This document shows positions 43,338-52,320 of a DNA stretch of 64,000 nucleotides, in pieces. This DNA comes from Bradyrhizobium canariense. Lineage in GTDB: Bacteria; Pseudomonadota; Alphaproteobacteria; Rhizobiales; Xanthobacteraceae. Location of the stretch: the NCBI RefSeq assembly GCF_900105125.1, contig NZ_LT629750.1, forward strand, positions 3,968,001 to 4,032,000, written 5' to 3'. The notes beneath the pieces are model-generated. The model was not told the origin of the DNA. It ran no database searches and worked only from the letters and a program-made list of their open reading frames with translations. Position numbers and translations under genes: made by a program. Position 1 is the stretch's first letter; each line of letters opens with the position of its first letter.

Positions 43338-45643
43338 CAACTTTAATTCCCCTGATGCCTTCTGAGCCTATCCGGCCCAAGCGCAACTGGACGCCGCCGT
43401 CCTTTGTCGATCCAGCATTGGCAGGATCGGCGAAAATTGAGCCGCCAGGTCCCTTTGTGTGTGGCGACTACGCCTCAATCACGCTGACCTATACGGCTGG
43501 CCGCTTCGGGATCGACGATACGGGAACAATCCGCATATGCTTCCGCTTCGCGACCGACCAGGGTGCGCCACAGTTTACCGACCCGTCCGCGGCGAACTAT
43601 GTTTCGGTCGAGGCAAGCAATGCTGCCGTGCTTGATGTGCGCTACGACTTCAAGCTCAATACCCGGCCGTGGGATCGGACGATCGTTGTCCGTGTCGTTC
43701 AGGGCTTTTTGCGCGAGGGTGACACGATCGTGGTGCGGTTCGGCGATCCGAACGCCGGGTCGCCGGGTATGCGCATGCAGACCTTTGTGGACCCGTTCTA
43801 CGAGTTTCAGGTTCTCGTCGACCCGATCGCGACCGGCTCGTTCGTTCCGGTCGCGGAGCAGCCGACCTGCGCAATCATCGCCGGTCCGCCCGTCCGCTGG
43901 TATGCCGTCGCGCCGACGCTGCGGCATGTCGGAGAATCGTTCGCTCTTTCGATCCGCGCGGACGATCGCTGGGGCAACCCCAGCGCACCGGGATCAACCG
44001 TTCTGCGTCTGTCGAGCGATGCTCAGGTCGCAGGTCTGCCGGAAACGGTCGTTTTTCCCGATGGCGCGACGGCGTTGCGCGTCGAGGGTCTCACGCTTGC
44101 TAAGCCGGGTACGGCCGAGATCGCCGTCACCGATGCGACCGGCCGAGAACTCGTCCGCTCAAATCCGATCAGCATCGCTACGAAAGGCCCGATCTCATGC
44201 TGGGCCGATCTCCACGCGCAGAGCGGCGAGACGATCGGGTCCGGCTCGATCGTCGATTACTGCCTTTTTGCCCGCGACGTCGCCTTTGTCGACGCTATCG
44301 GCCATCAAGGCAACGACTTTCAGATCACGCCGGAATTCTGGGCCGAGCTCAATGACACGCTCGAGCGTTTCAACGAGCCGGGGCGATTCCTGACCGTGCA
44401 CGGATATGAGTGGTCGGGAAACACCGCACTCGGCGGTGATCGCAACGTCTTCTTCCAGATGCGGGATCGGCCGATCCGACGGTCGTCGCACGCGCTTGTA
44501 CCGGATCTGTCCGATGAGGCGACTGACTGCCATGACGCCCGTACCTTGTTTGAGGCATTGCGGCGCGACGGGGAAGACGCGGTGTGTTGGGCGCATTGCG
44601 GAGGTCGCTATGCCGATATCGGGTATGCTCACGACGTCGCGCTCGAGCGTTCAGTAGAGGTGCATTCGAGCTGGGGCACCTTCGAGTGGCTGCTTGAGGA
44701 TGCGTTCCGGCTGGGTTACCGGGTCGGCGTCGTGGCGAATAGCGATGGGCATAAGGGCCGTCCTGGCGCAGAATCGCCAGGGGCTTCGCAGTTTGGCGCG
44801 CTTGGCGGCCTCACGTGTTTCCTCGTAACCGACCTCAGCCGCGAAGCGCTATTTCACGCCATGCGGGCACGTCGGCACTACGCCACGACAGGTGCACGGC
44901 CGCATCTTGCGGTCCAGGCCGAATTCGGAGGCGACGCACGGATCTTCGTCGATGATCCCATGCTGCCGGGCGCCACGGGTATTCCAGCAACGACGGCACT
45001 GATGGGTGACATCGTCACGACGTCAGCTGCCGAGGTCGCGCTCACGGTCGAAATCGTCGCGCCAAGCGCGATCGTCTCGATCGAGATTCGCAATGGCCTG
45101 GAAATCATCGAGACAATACGACCTGGCGCCGAACGGTCGAGCGCGACCCGATTCCTCGCTCGCTGGTCCGGTGCGGAATATCGCGGCCGCTTCCGGCAGA
45201 CAGTTTGGGATGGAGAACTGACGGTCGAGGATAACGAGATCCTCTCGGTCCAGCCTGTGAACTTCTTCAATCCGGACAAGCAGCCAAGGCTTGCCGACGG
45301 AAGGTCCATCAGCTGGAGCTCGATCACGACCGGTAACTTCGCCGGCATCGAGCTGGAATTGAAGCAGGCTGATCAGGGGCGATATCTCCTCAAGACACCG
45401 CACGGTGTCCTTGACGGTAATTTCGCCGATCTAGGCCTTGCTCCGCGCATTCTTGACTGCGGTAAGCTCGACCGTAAACTCTCGGTCGCACGGCTTCCGG
45501 ACCAACACAGCGACCGGATGCGCGCGCGCATTCAACGCTCGGTCACATTGAAGCCCGGCGTCGATAATCCGCTCTACGTCGCGATAACATTTGAAGACGG
45601 ACATCAAGCGTGGTCGAGCCCGATATATTTCATCAAGAAATAG
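43334..45643 (+). CDS. DUF3604/PHP-like metal-dependent hydrolase, large
   Basis: 769 residues. About residues 1-285 are beta-rich, Ig-like in character. The core (about 290-520) carries DUF3604/PHP-type metal residues: CWADLHAQSGETIG, DAIGHQGNDFQI, VHGYEWSGNTALGGDRN, CWAHCGGRYADI, EVHSSWGTFEWL and VANSDGHKGRPGA. The C-terminus (about 540-769) is again beta-rich. No signal peptide is evident. PHP-fold enzymes hydrolyse phosphate esters or related bonds. ATGA-coupled to the permease, it is the last gene of the operon and a second hydrolase of the pathway. Function otherwise unknown. Confidence 0.78.
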   Translation: MTTLIPLMPSEPIRPKRNWTPPSFVDPALAGSAKIEPPGPFVCGDYASITLTYTAGRFGIDDTGTIRICFRFATDQGAPQFTDPSAANYVSVEASNAAVLDVRYDFKLNTRPWDRTIVVRVVQGFLREGDTIVVRFGDPNAGSPGMRMQTFVDPFYEFQVLVDPIATGSFVPVAEQPTCAIIAGPPVRWYAVAPTLRHVGESFALSIRADDRWGNPSAPGSTVLRLSSDAQVAGLPETVVFPDGATALRVEGLTLAKPGTAEIAVTDATGRELVRSNPISIATKGPISCWADLHAQSGETIGSGSIVDYCLFARDVAFVDAIGHQGNDFQITPEFWAELNDTLERFNEPGRFLTVHGYEWSGNTALGGDRNVFFQMRDRPIRRSSHALVPDLSDEATDCHDARTLFEALRRDGEDAVCWAHCGGRYADIGYAHDVALERSVEVHSSWGTFEWLLEDAFRLGYRVGVVANSDGHKGRPGAESPGASQFGALGGLTCFLVTDLSREALFHAMRARRHYATTGARPHLAVQAEFGGDARIFVDDPMLPGATGIPATTALMGDIVTTSAAEVALTVEIVAPSAIVSIEIRNGLEIIETIRPGAERSSATRFLARWSGAEYRGRFRQTVWDGELTVEDNEILSVQPVNFFNPDKQPRLADGRSISWSSITTGNFAGIELELKQADQGRYLLKTPHGVLDGNFADLGLAPRILDCGKLDRKLSVARLPDQHSDRMRARIQRSVTLKPGVDNPLYVAITFEDGHQAWSSPIYFIKK

Positions 45644-45684
45644 AGCGAGAGCCAGCGAGCACTTATTGATCAATGCAGACGGAG

Positions 45685-46725
45685 CTAAGTACTGGCGCTT
45701 GGCGTATCGGTGGCATGGCAAGCAACGCACGCTTGCGCTCGGCGTTTACTGACCTGAAAGACTGCCGCGTACCGCGTCCGCCAATCGTGTCTGCTGCGGT
45801 CTAGCGGCTCAAGACCCCACCACCTCCAGGGCCAGTCCTTTCGCACGGAAGGATCTCCATCGTGGATTTGCTCGAGCAATTCTGGAACCGGCCGCCAACC
45901 AAGCTCACGCGCCACCTTTGCTCGAACGTCGAGATCAACGCCCGAAACAAACAGATACCCCTGCCGGTCCACGAGGCCGGCTATGTTTCGTAAACAGCTT
46001 TCTGCCGCCAGCGGCTCCATGTGGCAAAGAAAGTTGTTGGCTACCACGATGTCCTGAGGGCCTAGATCGCGGATCAGCTCGGGCGAGGAGGCATCGCCAA
46101 GCTGCCACGTGATCCCCTCCCGCAGCCAGGGTTTAATCTTAGCTACGTCACCGTTCCAATCGAACATTTGCTCCATCTCAGGTGCGGTCAGACGCTCGAA
46201 GATCGAGGAGCCGACCAGCCCGGAGGTGTCGGGGGCGTAAACACCATTCTTGGCAAAATTCAAAATGGTCTGCGAGATGTCCACCGCGCGCACGAGGACG
46301 TTTAGGTCCGGTCGCGCTGAACGAATCGTCCAAAGGATCGAGTAGACCTCGGCACCGGCACTGCATGCGAGTATGGCGACTTTTAATGTTGAGTTCTTGG
46401 CTTTTTCGTCGGCAAGACCCCGCATCAGTTCCAACGCTGGTCGGTTCCGGAGAAAGAACGTTCCGAAATATTGTTCACGCGCCGCGATGAGGCGAACCAA
46501 GCTCTGCAGCCAGGCTCCGTATGCACGAACAGGATAGTGATTTTGCAGGTGACGAGGGATAATTCTCCAAACTGGCTTGTTCAGCCGTAAATAAAATCCG
46601 ACAGACGACTTTCGAAACAACCTCGGTCTTGCTCCCCCGGCCAGGGTCGAATGAGACACGCTTTCATGGAACTTCGTCATGGCAACCAATCCGCGAGCCT
46701 TCCCGACCATTTGCGTTCGATCCAT
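45685..46725 (-). CDS. CheR-like SAM-dependent methyltransferase
   Basis: 346 residues. The CheR-type core is visible: REQYFGTFFLRNRPALELMR (about 82-101), AILACSAGAEVYSILWTI with the SAM-binding loop (about 116-133), AVDISQTILNFAKNGVY (about 146-162) and DIVVANNFLCHMEP (about 225-238). CheR proteins methylate glutamates of chemoreceptors, but no chemotaxis gene is near; this one opens the polysaccharide region and is divergent from the flippase gene across an AT-rich spacer. A role in modifying a surface component or signalling is a guess. The last 25 residues are low-complexity. Confidence 0.75.
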   Translation of the reverse strand: MDRTQMVGKARGLVAMTKFHESVSHSTLAGGARPRLFRKSSVGFYLRLNKPVWRIIPRHLQNHYPVRAYGAWLQSLVRLIAAREQYFGTFFLRNRPALELMRGLADEKAKNSTLKVAILACSAGAEVYSILWTIRSARPDLNVLVRAVDISQTILNFAKNGVYAPDTSGLVGSSIFERLTAPEMEQMFDWNGDVAKIKPWLREGITWQLGDASSPELIRDLGPQDIVVANNFLCHMEPLAAESCLRNIAGLVDRQGYLFVSGVDLDVRAKVARELGWRPVPELLEQIHDGDPSVRKDWPWRWWGLEPLDRSRHDWRTRYAAVFQVSKRRAQACVACHATDTPSAST

Positions 46726-46827
46726 TAAATATGAAAAAAGATATAATACGGCGGCGCATTAAATGATATACCCATTTATTATAATATAGCCATTTTCAGG
46801 ATGGGACGAAGGTAAATCGACTGGGCC
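46726..46827. promoter_or_regulatory. AT-rich divergent promoter region (CheR-like / flippase)
   Basis: About 100 bases with a marked A+T rise (TATAATACGG, ATTATAATATAGCC) in otherwise G+C-rich DNA, between divergent starts. Such AT-rich spacers are typical H-NS targets, and two H-NS-family genes lie 3-4 kb away. Confidence 0.4.
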
Positions 46828-48327
46828 ATGGCCGAAAGCGTCGCAGTTTATTTCGAGGATCACAGTCAGTCGAAAGATCTGGGGCGTCGCGCTTTGCGCG
46901 GCGGCTTCGTCTCAGTCGCGATGCAATACGGTAACGGTGCCCTCCAGATCGTAGCCGCAATCTTCTTGGCACGGCTCCTGGCACCGGAAGATTTTGGATT
47001 GGTCGCCATCGTCACGGTTTTGACGAGCTTTGCGCCACTTCTGGTCGATTTTGGCCTCGGAGACGCTACTGTACAAAGAAGCAAGATAACGCGAGGGCAG
47101 GTCAACAGCCTTTTTTGGCTCAGTTGCGGTATTGGGTTGGCTGTTGCGGTGGTTGTGGCTGCCTGCAGCCCGCTGATTGCATGGATATACGGCGAACCCC
47201 GGCTGGCGCCGATCGCGCTGTGTAGCGCGATAACTTTCGTACTGGGGGGAATGTCAAATCAGCACCTCGCACTTTTACGACGTTCGATGCAGTTTGGCAG
47301 GATTGCCAACATACAGATTCTTAGCTCCCTGGCAGGAATCGCCGTTGCGGTCATCGCCGCAAGTTGCGGACTTGATTATTGGGCGCTGGTGCTGCGTCCG
47401 ATCGTGAACGGATTCTGCGTTGTCGTTGGAGCGTGGTTTGTATGCCGATGGAGGCCCGGATTTCCTGTCTTTGAGAGTGACGTGAAACCAATGGTCCGTT
47501 TTGGGTTACACGTGGTGAGTTTTTCGATCATTAATACCATGGGCAGATCCGTGGATCGGATTGCGCTGGGCTTGTTCTATCGGCCCGACCTGGTCGGTTA
47601 CTATCAAAACGCCACCGCGCTGTACGAGAACTCCATCTTCTCGACACTTATTCAGCTGCACATAGTAGCAAGTGCAGCCCTCAGTAAACTTCAATCCGAC
47701 GTGGACGCACTTCGGCAAAAGTACGAAGCGGCATTGTCAACACTGGCGTTCTTCGTCATGCCGGCAGCGGCAATCTTGTCGGTGGTGGCGGAAGACCTGA
47801 CTGTCATATTGTTGGGAGAAAAGTGGCGGATGGCCGGTTCGCTCCTGAGTATTATTGCCCTACGCGGCATTTTCCAGGTCGTTGAGGGCTCACAGGGCTG
47901 GCTACACCTTTCCGTAGGGAGAGCGGACCGCTGGCGCAACTGGGGAATCGTCTCGGCTGCTGTCCAGATCGTGGCGGTTCTCGCGGGGCTGCCCTTTGGC
48001 GCCAACGGAGTCGCCGTGGCAGTGGTTATAGCAAGCTTGCTCCTGGCGCTACCCTCGATAATCTATGCCGGCCGCCCGATAGGTATTGGCGCTGCACTTG
48101 TAATGCGGGCCGTGGGCACGCAATTGATCGGCGCAATCAGCGTGGTGGCTGGGGGCTGGTGGCTGCAAACGACGGCCCTCACCGATTATTCCAGCTTCGC
48201 GCGCGTCTTGTTGCTGTGTGGTTGGTGTACTTGCATTTATCTCGCTATAGTTGTTGGCCTGTTTCGGCTTATTGAGCCGATCAAGGTTGCCGGCTCGATT
48301 GCGCGCGATTTACTGGGGAATCGATAG
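46828..48327 (+). CDS. Wzx/RfbX-type polysaccharide flippase
   Basis: 499 residues with about 12-14 membrane helices. The N-terminal signature RRALRGGFVSVAMQYGNGAL then FLARLLAPEDFGLVAIVTVL is typical of oligosaccharide flippases of the MOP/PST family. Later text VSFSIINTMGRSVDRIALGL fits the second repeat. It moves lipid-linked repeat units across the inner membrane for export by the Wzz/BY-kinase system at 55734. The start ATG 46828 is only moderately supported. Confidence 0.87.
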   Translation: MAESVAVYFEDHSQSKDLGRRALRGGFVSVAMQYGNGALQIVAAIFLARLLAPEDFGLVAIVTVLTSFAPLLVDFGLGDATVQRSKITRGQVNSLFWLSCGIGLAVAVVVAACSPLIAWIYGEPRLAPIALCSAITFVLGGMSNQHLALLRRSMQFGRIANIQILSSLAGIAVAVIAASCGLDYWALVLRPIVNGFCVVVGAWFVCRWRPGFPVFESDVKPMVRFGLHVVSFSIINTMGRSVDRIALGLFYRPDLVGYYQNATALYENSIFSTLIQLHIVASAALSKLQSDVDALRQKYEAALSTLAFFVMPAAAILSVVAEDLTVILLGEKWRMAGSLLSIIALRGIFQVVEGSQGWLHLSVGRADRWRNWGIVSAAVQIVAVLAGLPFGANGVAVAVVIASLLLALPSIIYAGRPIGIGAALVMRAVGTQLIGAISVVAGGWWLQTTALTDYSSFARVLLLCGWCTCIYLAIVVGLFRLIEPIKVAGSIARDLLGNR

Positions 48328-48890
48328 CGGGCGGTCGACGATCGCACCGCAGTTCAGCCGTTTTGCCGCGCGATCGGCGAGGTGTCCAGAGAGGACTGGA
48401 CCAGCGGTAGCTCCAATTCCGAATAAAACCCAATACTCGGCGCCGACCTGCACGCCCTCTCCGAGCCCACGCGCAACGAAGTCGACAAGGAAGATCATGT
48501 GCGGCACCCAACCTGCCGCGTTCAACGCATATTCGGCATAAAGGGCCCGCAACGCGCCGAGCCGCGGGGGGATGTGCGGGCGTCGCAGGCGTGGCGACAC
48601 GCGTCGATGCGGCGTCGGTCGGCCAGCCGCTCCATGCGATGGCAGTCAATAGCAGCGAGAGCGCGCCGAATCCGAACCACGTCTCGCGCAGCCCTTCTTG
48701 CAGCAGAAGCGGCGCGAGCGTGCCGGAAGCCGCGACGCCCGCCCCGACCCCCATGAAAATGACGCCGCTAGCTAATCCGCGACGGGCCGCGGACGCGTAT
48801 GGAAGGACGGTCGGAGCCGCAAGCACCATGAGGGCGCCGCCGGCTATCGAAGGACCGGCGCCGCATGTTGATCTTGGAAAGTAGTTAAAA
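48310..48890 (-). pseudogene. Broken MFS transporter gene (YbfB/YjiJ type)
   Basis: Minus-strand text VLAAPTVLPYASAARRGLAS and GVIFMGVGAGVAASGTLAPL is followed, in another phase from about 48590, by LRALYAEYALNAAGWVPHMI and VGAEYWVLFGIGATAGPVLS. Both belong to the YbfB/YjiJ branch of MFS carriers (about 390 residues). The N-terminal third and C-terminal third are missing and one frameshift separates the pieces. The remnant is convergent with, and overlaps the tail of, the flippase gene. Confidence 0.65.
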
Positions 48891-49494
48891 GGCTCCGTAT
48901 TAAGGTTAAAAATAAGTTTCGATTTGACAAGTCGCCAGCTGGAAATAGGCTCGCTCAAACTTCCGTAAGATTAACTCGACATTCGAAGGGCCGAAGAGAC
49001 GCTGAAGACGCGCCAAGCTCGCGCGCAGGTCATGGGGAGAATCGGGAGAACCGTCCACCTTTCCGGTAGCTAAGGCTGTCACTGATAAAAAAATTGAATC
49101 AATCAATTTGAACCAACTTAAAGGAACTTCCTACAAAACTATTTGAACAATCAGGTCACGGCCGTATTTGGAACGATAATTGCATTTTTGTCTTGGACCA
49201 CAGTTCTGTTGAGCAATGGGTTTTTCATGACCAAAATCAGCGATTTAGGCGCGTCGTCCGACTGTGCTCTTAGAGAATCCCTGAGCGTCATCAGGGAGAC
49301 TCACTTCCAGCTTCATGTCCTGACAGGCATGATGACAACGCCGACGGTTCTTGCCTCACGAATTGAGCTCTGCAACGCTCTCCTTCTGGCGATTTCGGGT
49401 ATTCGCAGCAGCCTGGTCAAAGATCTTCATCGGACACGTGAGCCCCCTACCGGCTTGCACTAGCGTCCGAGCAGTCTGCTATGGCGCGCGCCCT
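48891..49494. other. Gene-poor stretch
   Basis: Lower G+C than the genes around it. Two weak candidates exist: a 66-codon minus frame (48906-49106) and a 106-codon plus frame from TTG 49143 with one hydrophobic segment. Neither has a recognised family or a convincing ribosome site. Confidence 0.3.
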
Positions 49495-49893
49495 TCAAGA
49501 TTGTCCGCGGTCGGTCTCGTCGCCTGGCGACCGTTCGGGTTTGGAGATACGGAACTCCTCCAGCCGATGCCCGGATTGGAGCGCTGCGGCAAGCCAGCGC
49601 GGCTGTTTCCCGCGTCCTGACCATGTTTCCTCCGGCACAGACGGATTGCAATATTTCGGCAGGACCTTTGGATATTTGCGTCGTGGAGGCCGGTCGATGT
49701 GCTTCTCAGGGAAGGAGCCTTTGGCCCCGGCGATCGGCTCGGCCCTGTTGAGTTGCGCGAGACGTTTCTCCAGTTCGAGCTTTTCCGCGCTGATTTTCTC
49801 TGAGAGAATCTGCGTGAGTTCCTCATGCAGAAGCCAAAGGTCATCAAAATCCATGGCTTCCAGGTCTAAGTTACGTAGCTTGTCACTGTTCAT
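49495..49893 (-). CDS. H-NS histone-family DNA-binding protein
   Basis: 132 residues from ATG 49893; the open frame upstream is AT-rich and not protein-like. N-terminal coiled-coil dimer region (LDLEAMDFDDLWLLHEELTQ then KLELEKRLAQLNRA, about 8-55) and C-terminal AT-hook-like domain with the family motif RRKYPKVLPKYCNPSVPEET then WSGRGKQPRWL (about 74-106). These proteins coat and silence AT-rich, often acquired DNA. A second copy lies at 50573 in the opposite direction. Confidence 0.85.
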   Translation of the reverse strand: MNSDKLRNLDLEAMDFDDLWLLHEELTQILSEKISAEKLELEKRLAQLNRAEPIAGAKGSFPEKHIDRPPRRKYPKVLPKYCNPSVPEETWSGRGKQPRWLAAALQSGHRLEEFRISKPERSPGDETDRGQS

Positions 49894-50125
49894 GGTTAGA
49901 ATTTCGGTTGGATCTACCTTAATGGCGATCCGTGCGTTCAGGCGAACGGGGCGCGACACATGACCGCAATAAAAATTCCATGGAACTATTATATATTTTA
50001 TTTTCACTAAGAGGGCGATTATTTTTTTAAATTCTTGCCAAGTTTTCTTTCATTAAATAATAAAATGGTTCAGACTGGGGCTTATTATTAATAGTTTTTC
50101 TGATGTTTGCGTTGGGAGGTTGAAA
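49894..50125. promoter_or_regulatory. AT-rich control region of H-NS-family gene
   Basis: About 230 bases including a strongly AT-rich block (49980-50100, e.g. ATTATATATTTTATTTTCAC). Suitable as an autoregulatory target for H-NS-family proteins; no discrete site can be defined. Confidence 0.4.
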
Positions 50126-50383
50126 ATGGATTTTATTGAGTCCTCTCTTTGTCGACTTAAGGAGAATGTGAGTCGTTTTGTTGTTCCTTCGACCGCTCTC
50201 TGGGATTTGCCTGTTCTCAAAGCGCAGATCGAACTCCGGCAGAGGGCTCTGACAGATATGGAGACCATTCGTTGGCGGTTGCGGCTATTCATGCATTGCG
50301 AAGACCCTAGGCGGTCCCGGACGAGCCGCGAACGGCGCAGGGCTCGATCGCGCACTGGCCAAGCCCGTCGGCGATATAGCTGA
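50126..50383 (+). CDS. Small hypothetical protein, Arg-rich tail
   Basis: 85 residues from ATG 50126, with GGGAGG nine bases upstream. The first half is helical (DFIESSLCRLKENVSRFVVP, then LKAQIELRQRALTDME), the last third very rich in Arg. No family recognised. It sits between the two H-NS-family genes; the ribosome site is the main support. Confidence 0.35.
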   Translation: MDFIESSLCRLKENVSRFVVPSTALWDLPVLKAQIELRQRALTDMETIRWRLRLFMHCEDPRRSRTSRERRRARSRTGQARRRYS

Positions 50384-50572
50384 GCGAGATCCAGCCTCCG
50401 TCTGTAAATCTGCTGGGTAGGCATATAGTTGGTTCGGATTATATTCAGTGCACCAGAGCCGCAGTAGGCGCTGGGTTAAATTTATATTTCGTTGGAAACA
50501 ATTTAGTGCCCATTGATTATTCTGAGGTATGGCAATATGACAGCTTAAGAAGCGGATATACGGGGCATCAGA

Positions 50573-50938
50573 ATGTTGTCGAAGAAGGTCGAGCTCGAGT
50601 CTATGTCGCTGGACGACCTCTGGTCGCTCCATGAAAAGATCAGCGCGATCTTGTCCGCTCGGATCAAGGCGGAAAAGCATGAATTAGAAAAGCGTCTGGC
50701 CGTTCTTGATCGCGGCGTGGGCGTGATCAATCAGCCGGGCGAGGCCCTGACGAGCGACGCGAAACCGCGCCGCAAGTATCCACGCGTGCTGCCGAAATAT
50801 CGCAATCCGCAAACCTCCGAAACCTGGTCCGGCCGCGGCAAACTTCCCCGGTGGTTGGTTGCTGCGATGAAGTCGGGACGCAAAATCGAAGAATTTCGGA
50901 TCCGCGAGGGCGGTGTCCGGAGCCGGCAGCGCGCCTAA
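50573..50938 (+). CDS. H-NS histone-family DNA-binding protein, second copy
   Basis: 121 residues. Coiled-coil start (SKKVELESMSLDDLWSLHEK, then IKAEKHELEKRLAVLDRG) and C-terminal motif RRKYPRVLPKYRNPQTSE-TWSGRGKLPRWL at about 66-96, as in the copy at 49495. The two are clearly paralogues with a conserved DNA-binding end and a diverged linker. Probably silences the AT-rich polysaccharide region it lies in. Confidence 0.86.
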   Translation: MLSKKVELESMSLDDLWSLHEKISAILSARIKAEKHELEKRLAVLDRGVGVINQPGEALTSDAKPRRKYPRVLPKYRNPQTSETWSGRGKLPRWLVAAMKSGRKIEEFRIREGGVRSRQRA

Positions 50939-51417
50939 TTCACCAATGCCCGCTTGTTAAGCGCGCCTCTCCGATCTCCCGAATATCTTGCGGAGAACGA
51001 AGGACATTTCATTCAACATGTTAATCGAACGTGGTTCTTTCGGAAAAACCGGAGGCTGCTTTCCTGAGGCGACGGCTCCCCCCTGTAATTTATTGATTGA
51101 ATTGACTGCTGACGCCGGCACAGAGTCAGCGGGTGCACTGCAACCTATTGCCATCGAGCAGATTAGAAGCTGTCACGGTTCGAAAATACTCGTCATTCAA
51201 CTGCTGACAGACGGCGAAACCTGTTGACGGTAAAGTTCGATCTATTGAGAGGTGACCGCGCTTACGGTTAACTCAAGAAGAGGTTGCGGGGACCCATCAA
51301 ACCGACGCATTTGGCGTCACTGTGATTAATCTTTGGCCGCACCTGAACTTTCGACCCTGCAGGGCCATTGACGACGGAGCTCGGATTTTCTTAACCGACA
51401 CAGGTTGTCCTATTGTG
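50939..51417. other. Intergenic region, no gene recognised
   Basis: About 480 bases. A 79-codon plus frame at 50988 has no family match and overlaps nothing. No repeat, terminator or RNA feature could be supported. Confidence 0.3.
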
Positions 51418-51693
51418 ATGGAACAAATGACGGCTCTGATCCTCTGTTTTATTGCAGGGCTCGCGGTGGGCTCCTTGTTCGGCGCCCGGACCTTGCTGAT
51501 TTTGGCCCTCGCCGTGTTTGTTGTAGAGGTCGGGGCCTCGGTCGTCCTGCTCGGTGCGTCCAGCGGCTTGATTTGGCTTCTCGCAAGCCAGGTCGCGCTC
51601 CAACTCGGTTATCTCGGAGGCATGTGCCTTCGCAGCATTCTGGAGCGGGCCGGAATCGTAATTATCGCGCCGCAAAGCCGACAATCCCGATAG
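51418..51693 (+). CDS. Small membrane protein, hypothetical
   Basis: 91 residues from ATG 51418, with three hydrophobic segments (LILCFIAGLAVGSLF, LLILALAVFVVEVGASVVLL and IWLLASQVALQLGYLGGMCL). Small inner-membrane proteins of this kind are frequent in rhizobial exopolysaccharide regions, some acting as repressors of polysaccharide production, but no such family match is claimed. The ribosome site is weak. Confidence 0.5.
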   Translation: MEQMTALILCFIAGLAVGSLFGARTLLILALAVFVVEVGASVVLLGASSGLIWLLASQVALQLGYLGGMCLRSILERAGIVIIAPQSRQSR

Positions 51694-52210
51694 AACCCGG
51701 CCTGACTCGGCTGCGCAGCCATGTACGGCAAACTGCGCGCCCACGTTGCGCATGTTGAATGTGTGCGGGATGCTCCCTGCTGCAGCAGTATGAATCCAGG
51801 CCGTGGACCATCATAGTGAACCGTCGGGTGGGCGCCGAAAAATGGCACGGTCAACGGCATAGCCCCGCGAACGCCGGCTATCGGCTCGCTGCGAGCAGCC
51901 CCGCGGTGAGGAGGCCCTCGTGCCCTGATGGGGTCGCGTGCCGCCGGCGTTGGTGCGCAGGCTGTTGATCCGCGCGAGGTGCGGCCTTCAGCAACGGCTC
52001 CGCCTCGGTCTCAAACACACTACCCCAAGGTCTGGTCGGCGCCGGTCACGGCTGCCCTCTTCTGCGATGGGAGCCAGGGATTCTCTGGATCCGATAAGCG
52101 GAAGAACGCTTGCATAACCGGCCGGCCGCAATCACGAGGCGGCGCGGTCCTCCCTCCGTGGATCGCGCCGTCTGGCGCTCACAATTCCGGTCGGGCTACG
52201 CCATCACCGG
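51694..52210. other. Intergenic region, no gene recognised
   Basis: About 520 bases between the small membrane protein and the palindromic repeat. Open frames on both strands are unlike known proteins. No further feature supported. Confidence 0.3.
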
Positions 52211-52320
52211 CTAGAGCCCTTGCGGTTCTGATGGAATCAGAACAGGGCTCTAGCTTTTTGTTTTGACGCGTTTTCTTCACGCGAACCGGTATCCACTTCG
52301 CTTGAAAGCGCTATGGTCCG
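52211..52320. repeat. Hyphomicrobiales-type palindromic extragenic repeat
   Basis: Nested hairpin: outer arms CTAGAGCCCT and AGGGCTCTAG, inner arms GTTCTGAT and ATCAGAAC, then CTTTTTGTTTT, followed by a second block (GACGCGTTTTCTTCACGCGA, ACCGGTATCCACTTCGCTTG). I recognise both blocks as a repeat family common in Bradyrhizobium-like genomes. On the plus strand the first hairpin with its T-run could also terminate transcription. The repeat overlaps the end of the UDP-glucuronate-decarboxylase-type gene. Confidence 0.7.

Noticed and set aside
45685..46725. Chemotaxis operon
   Set aside because: Only the CheR-like gene is present; no CheA, CheW, CheY, CheB or receptor genes in the window.
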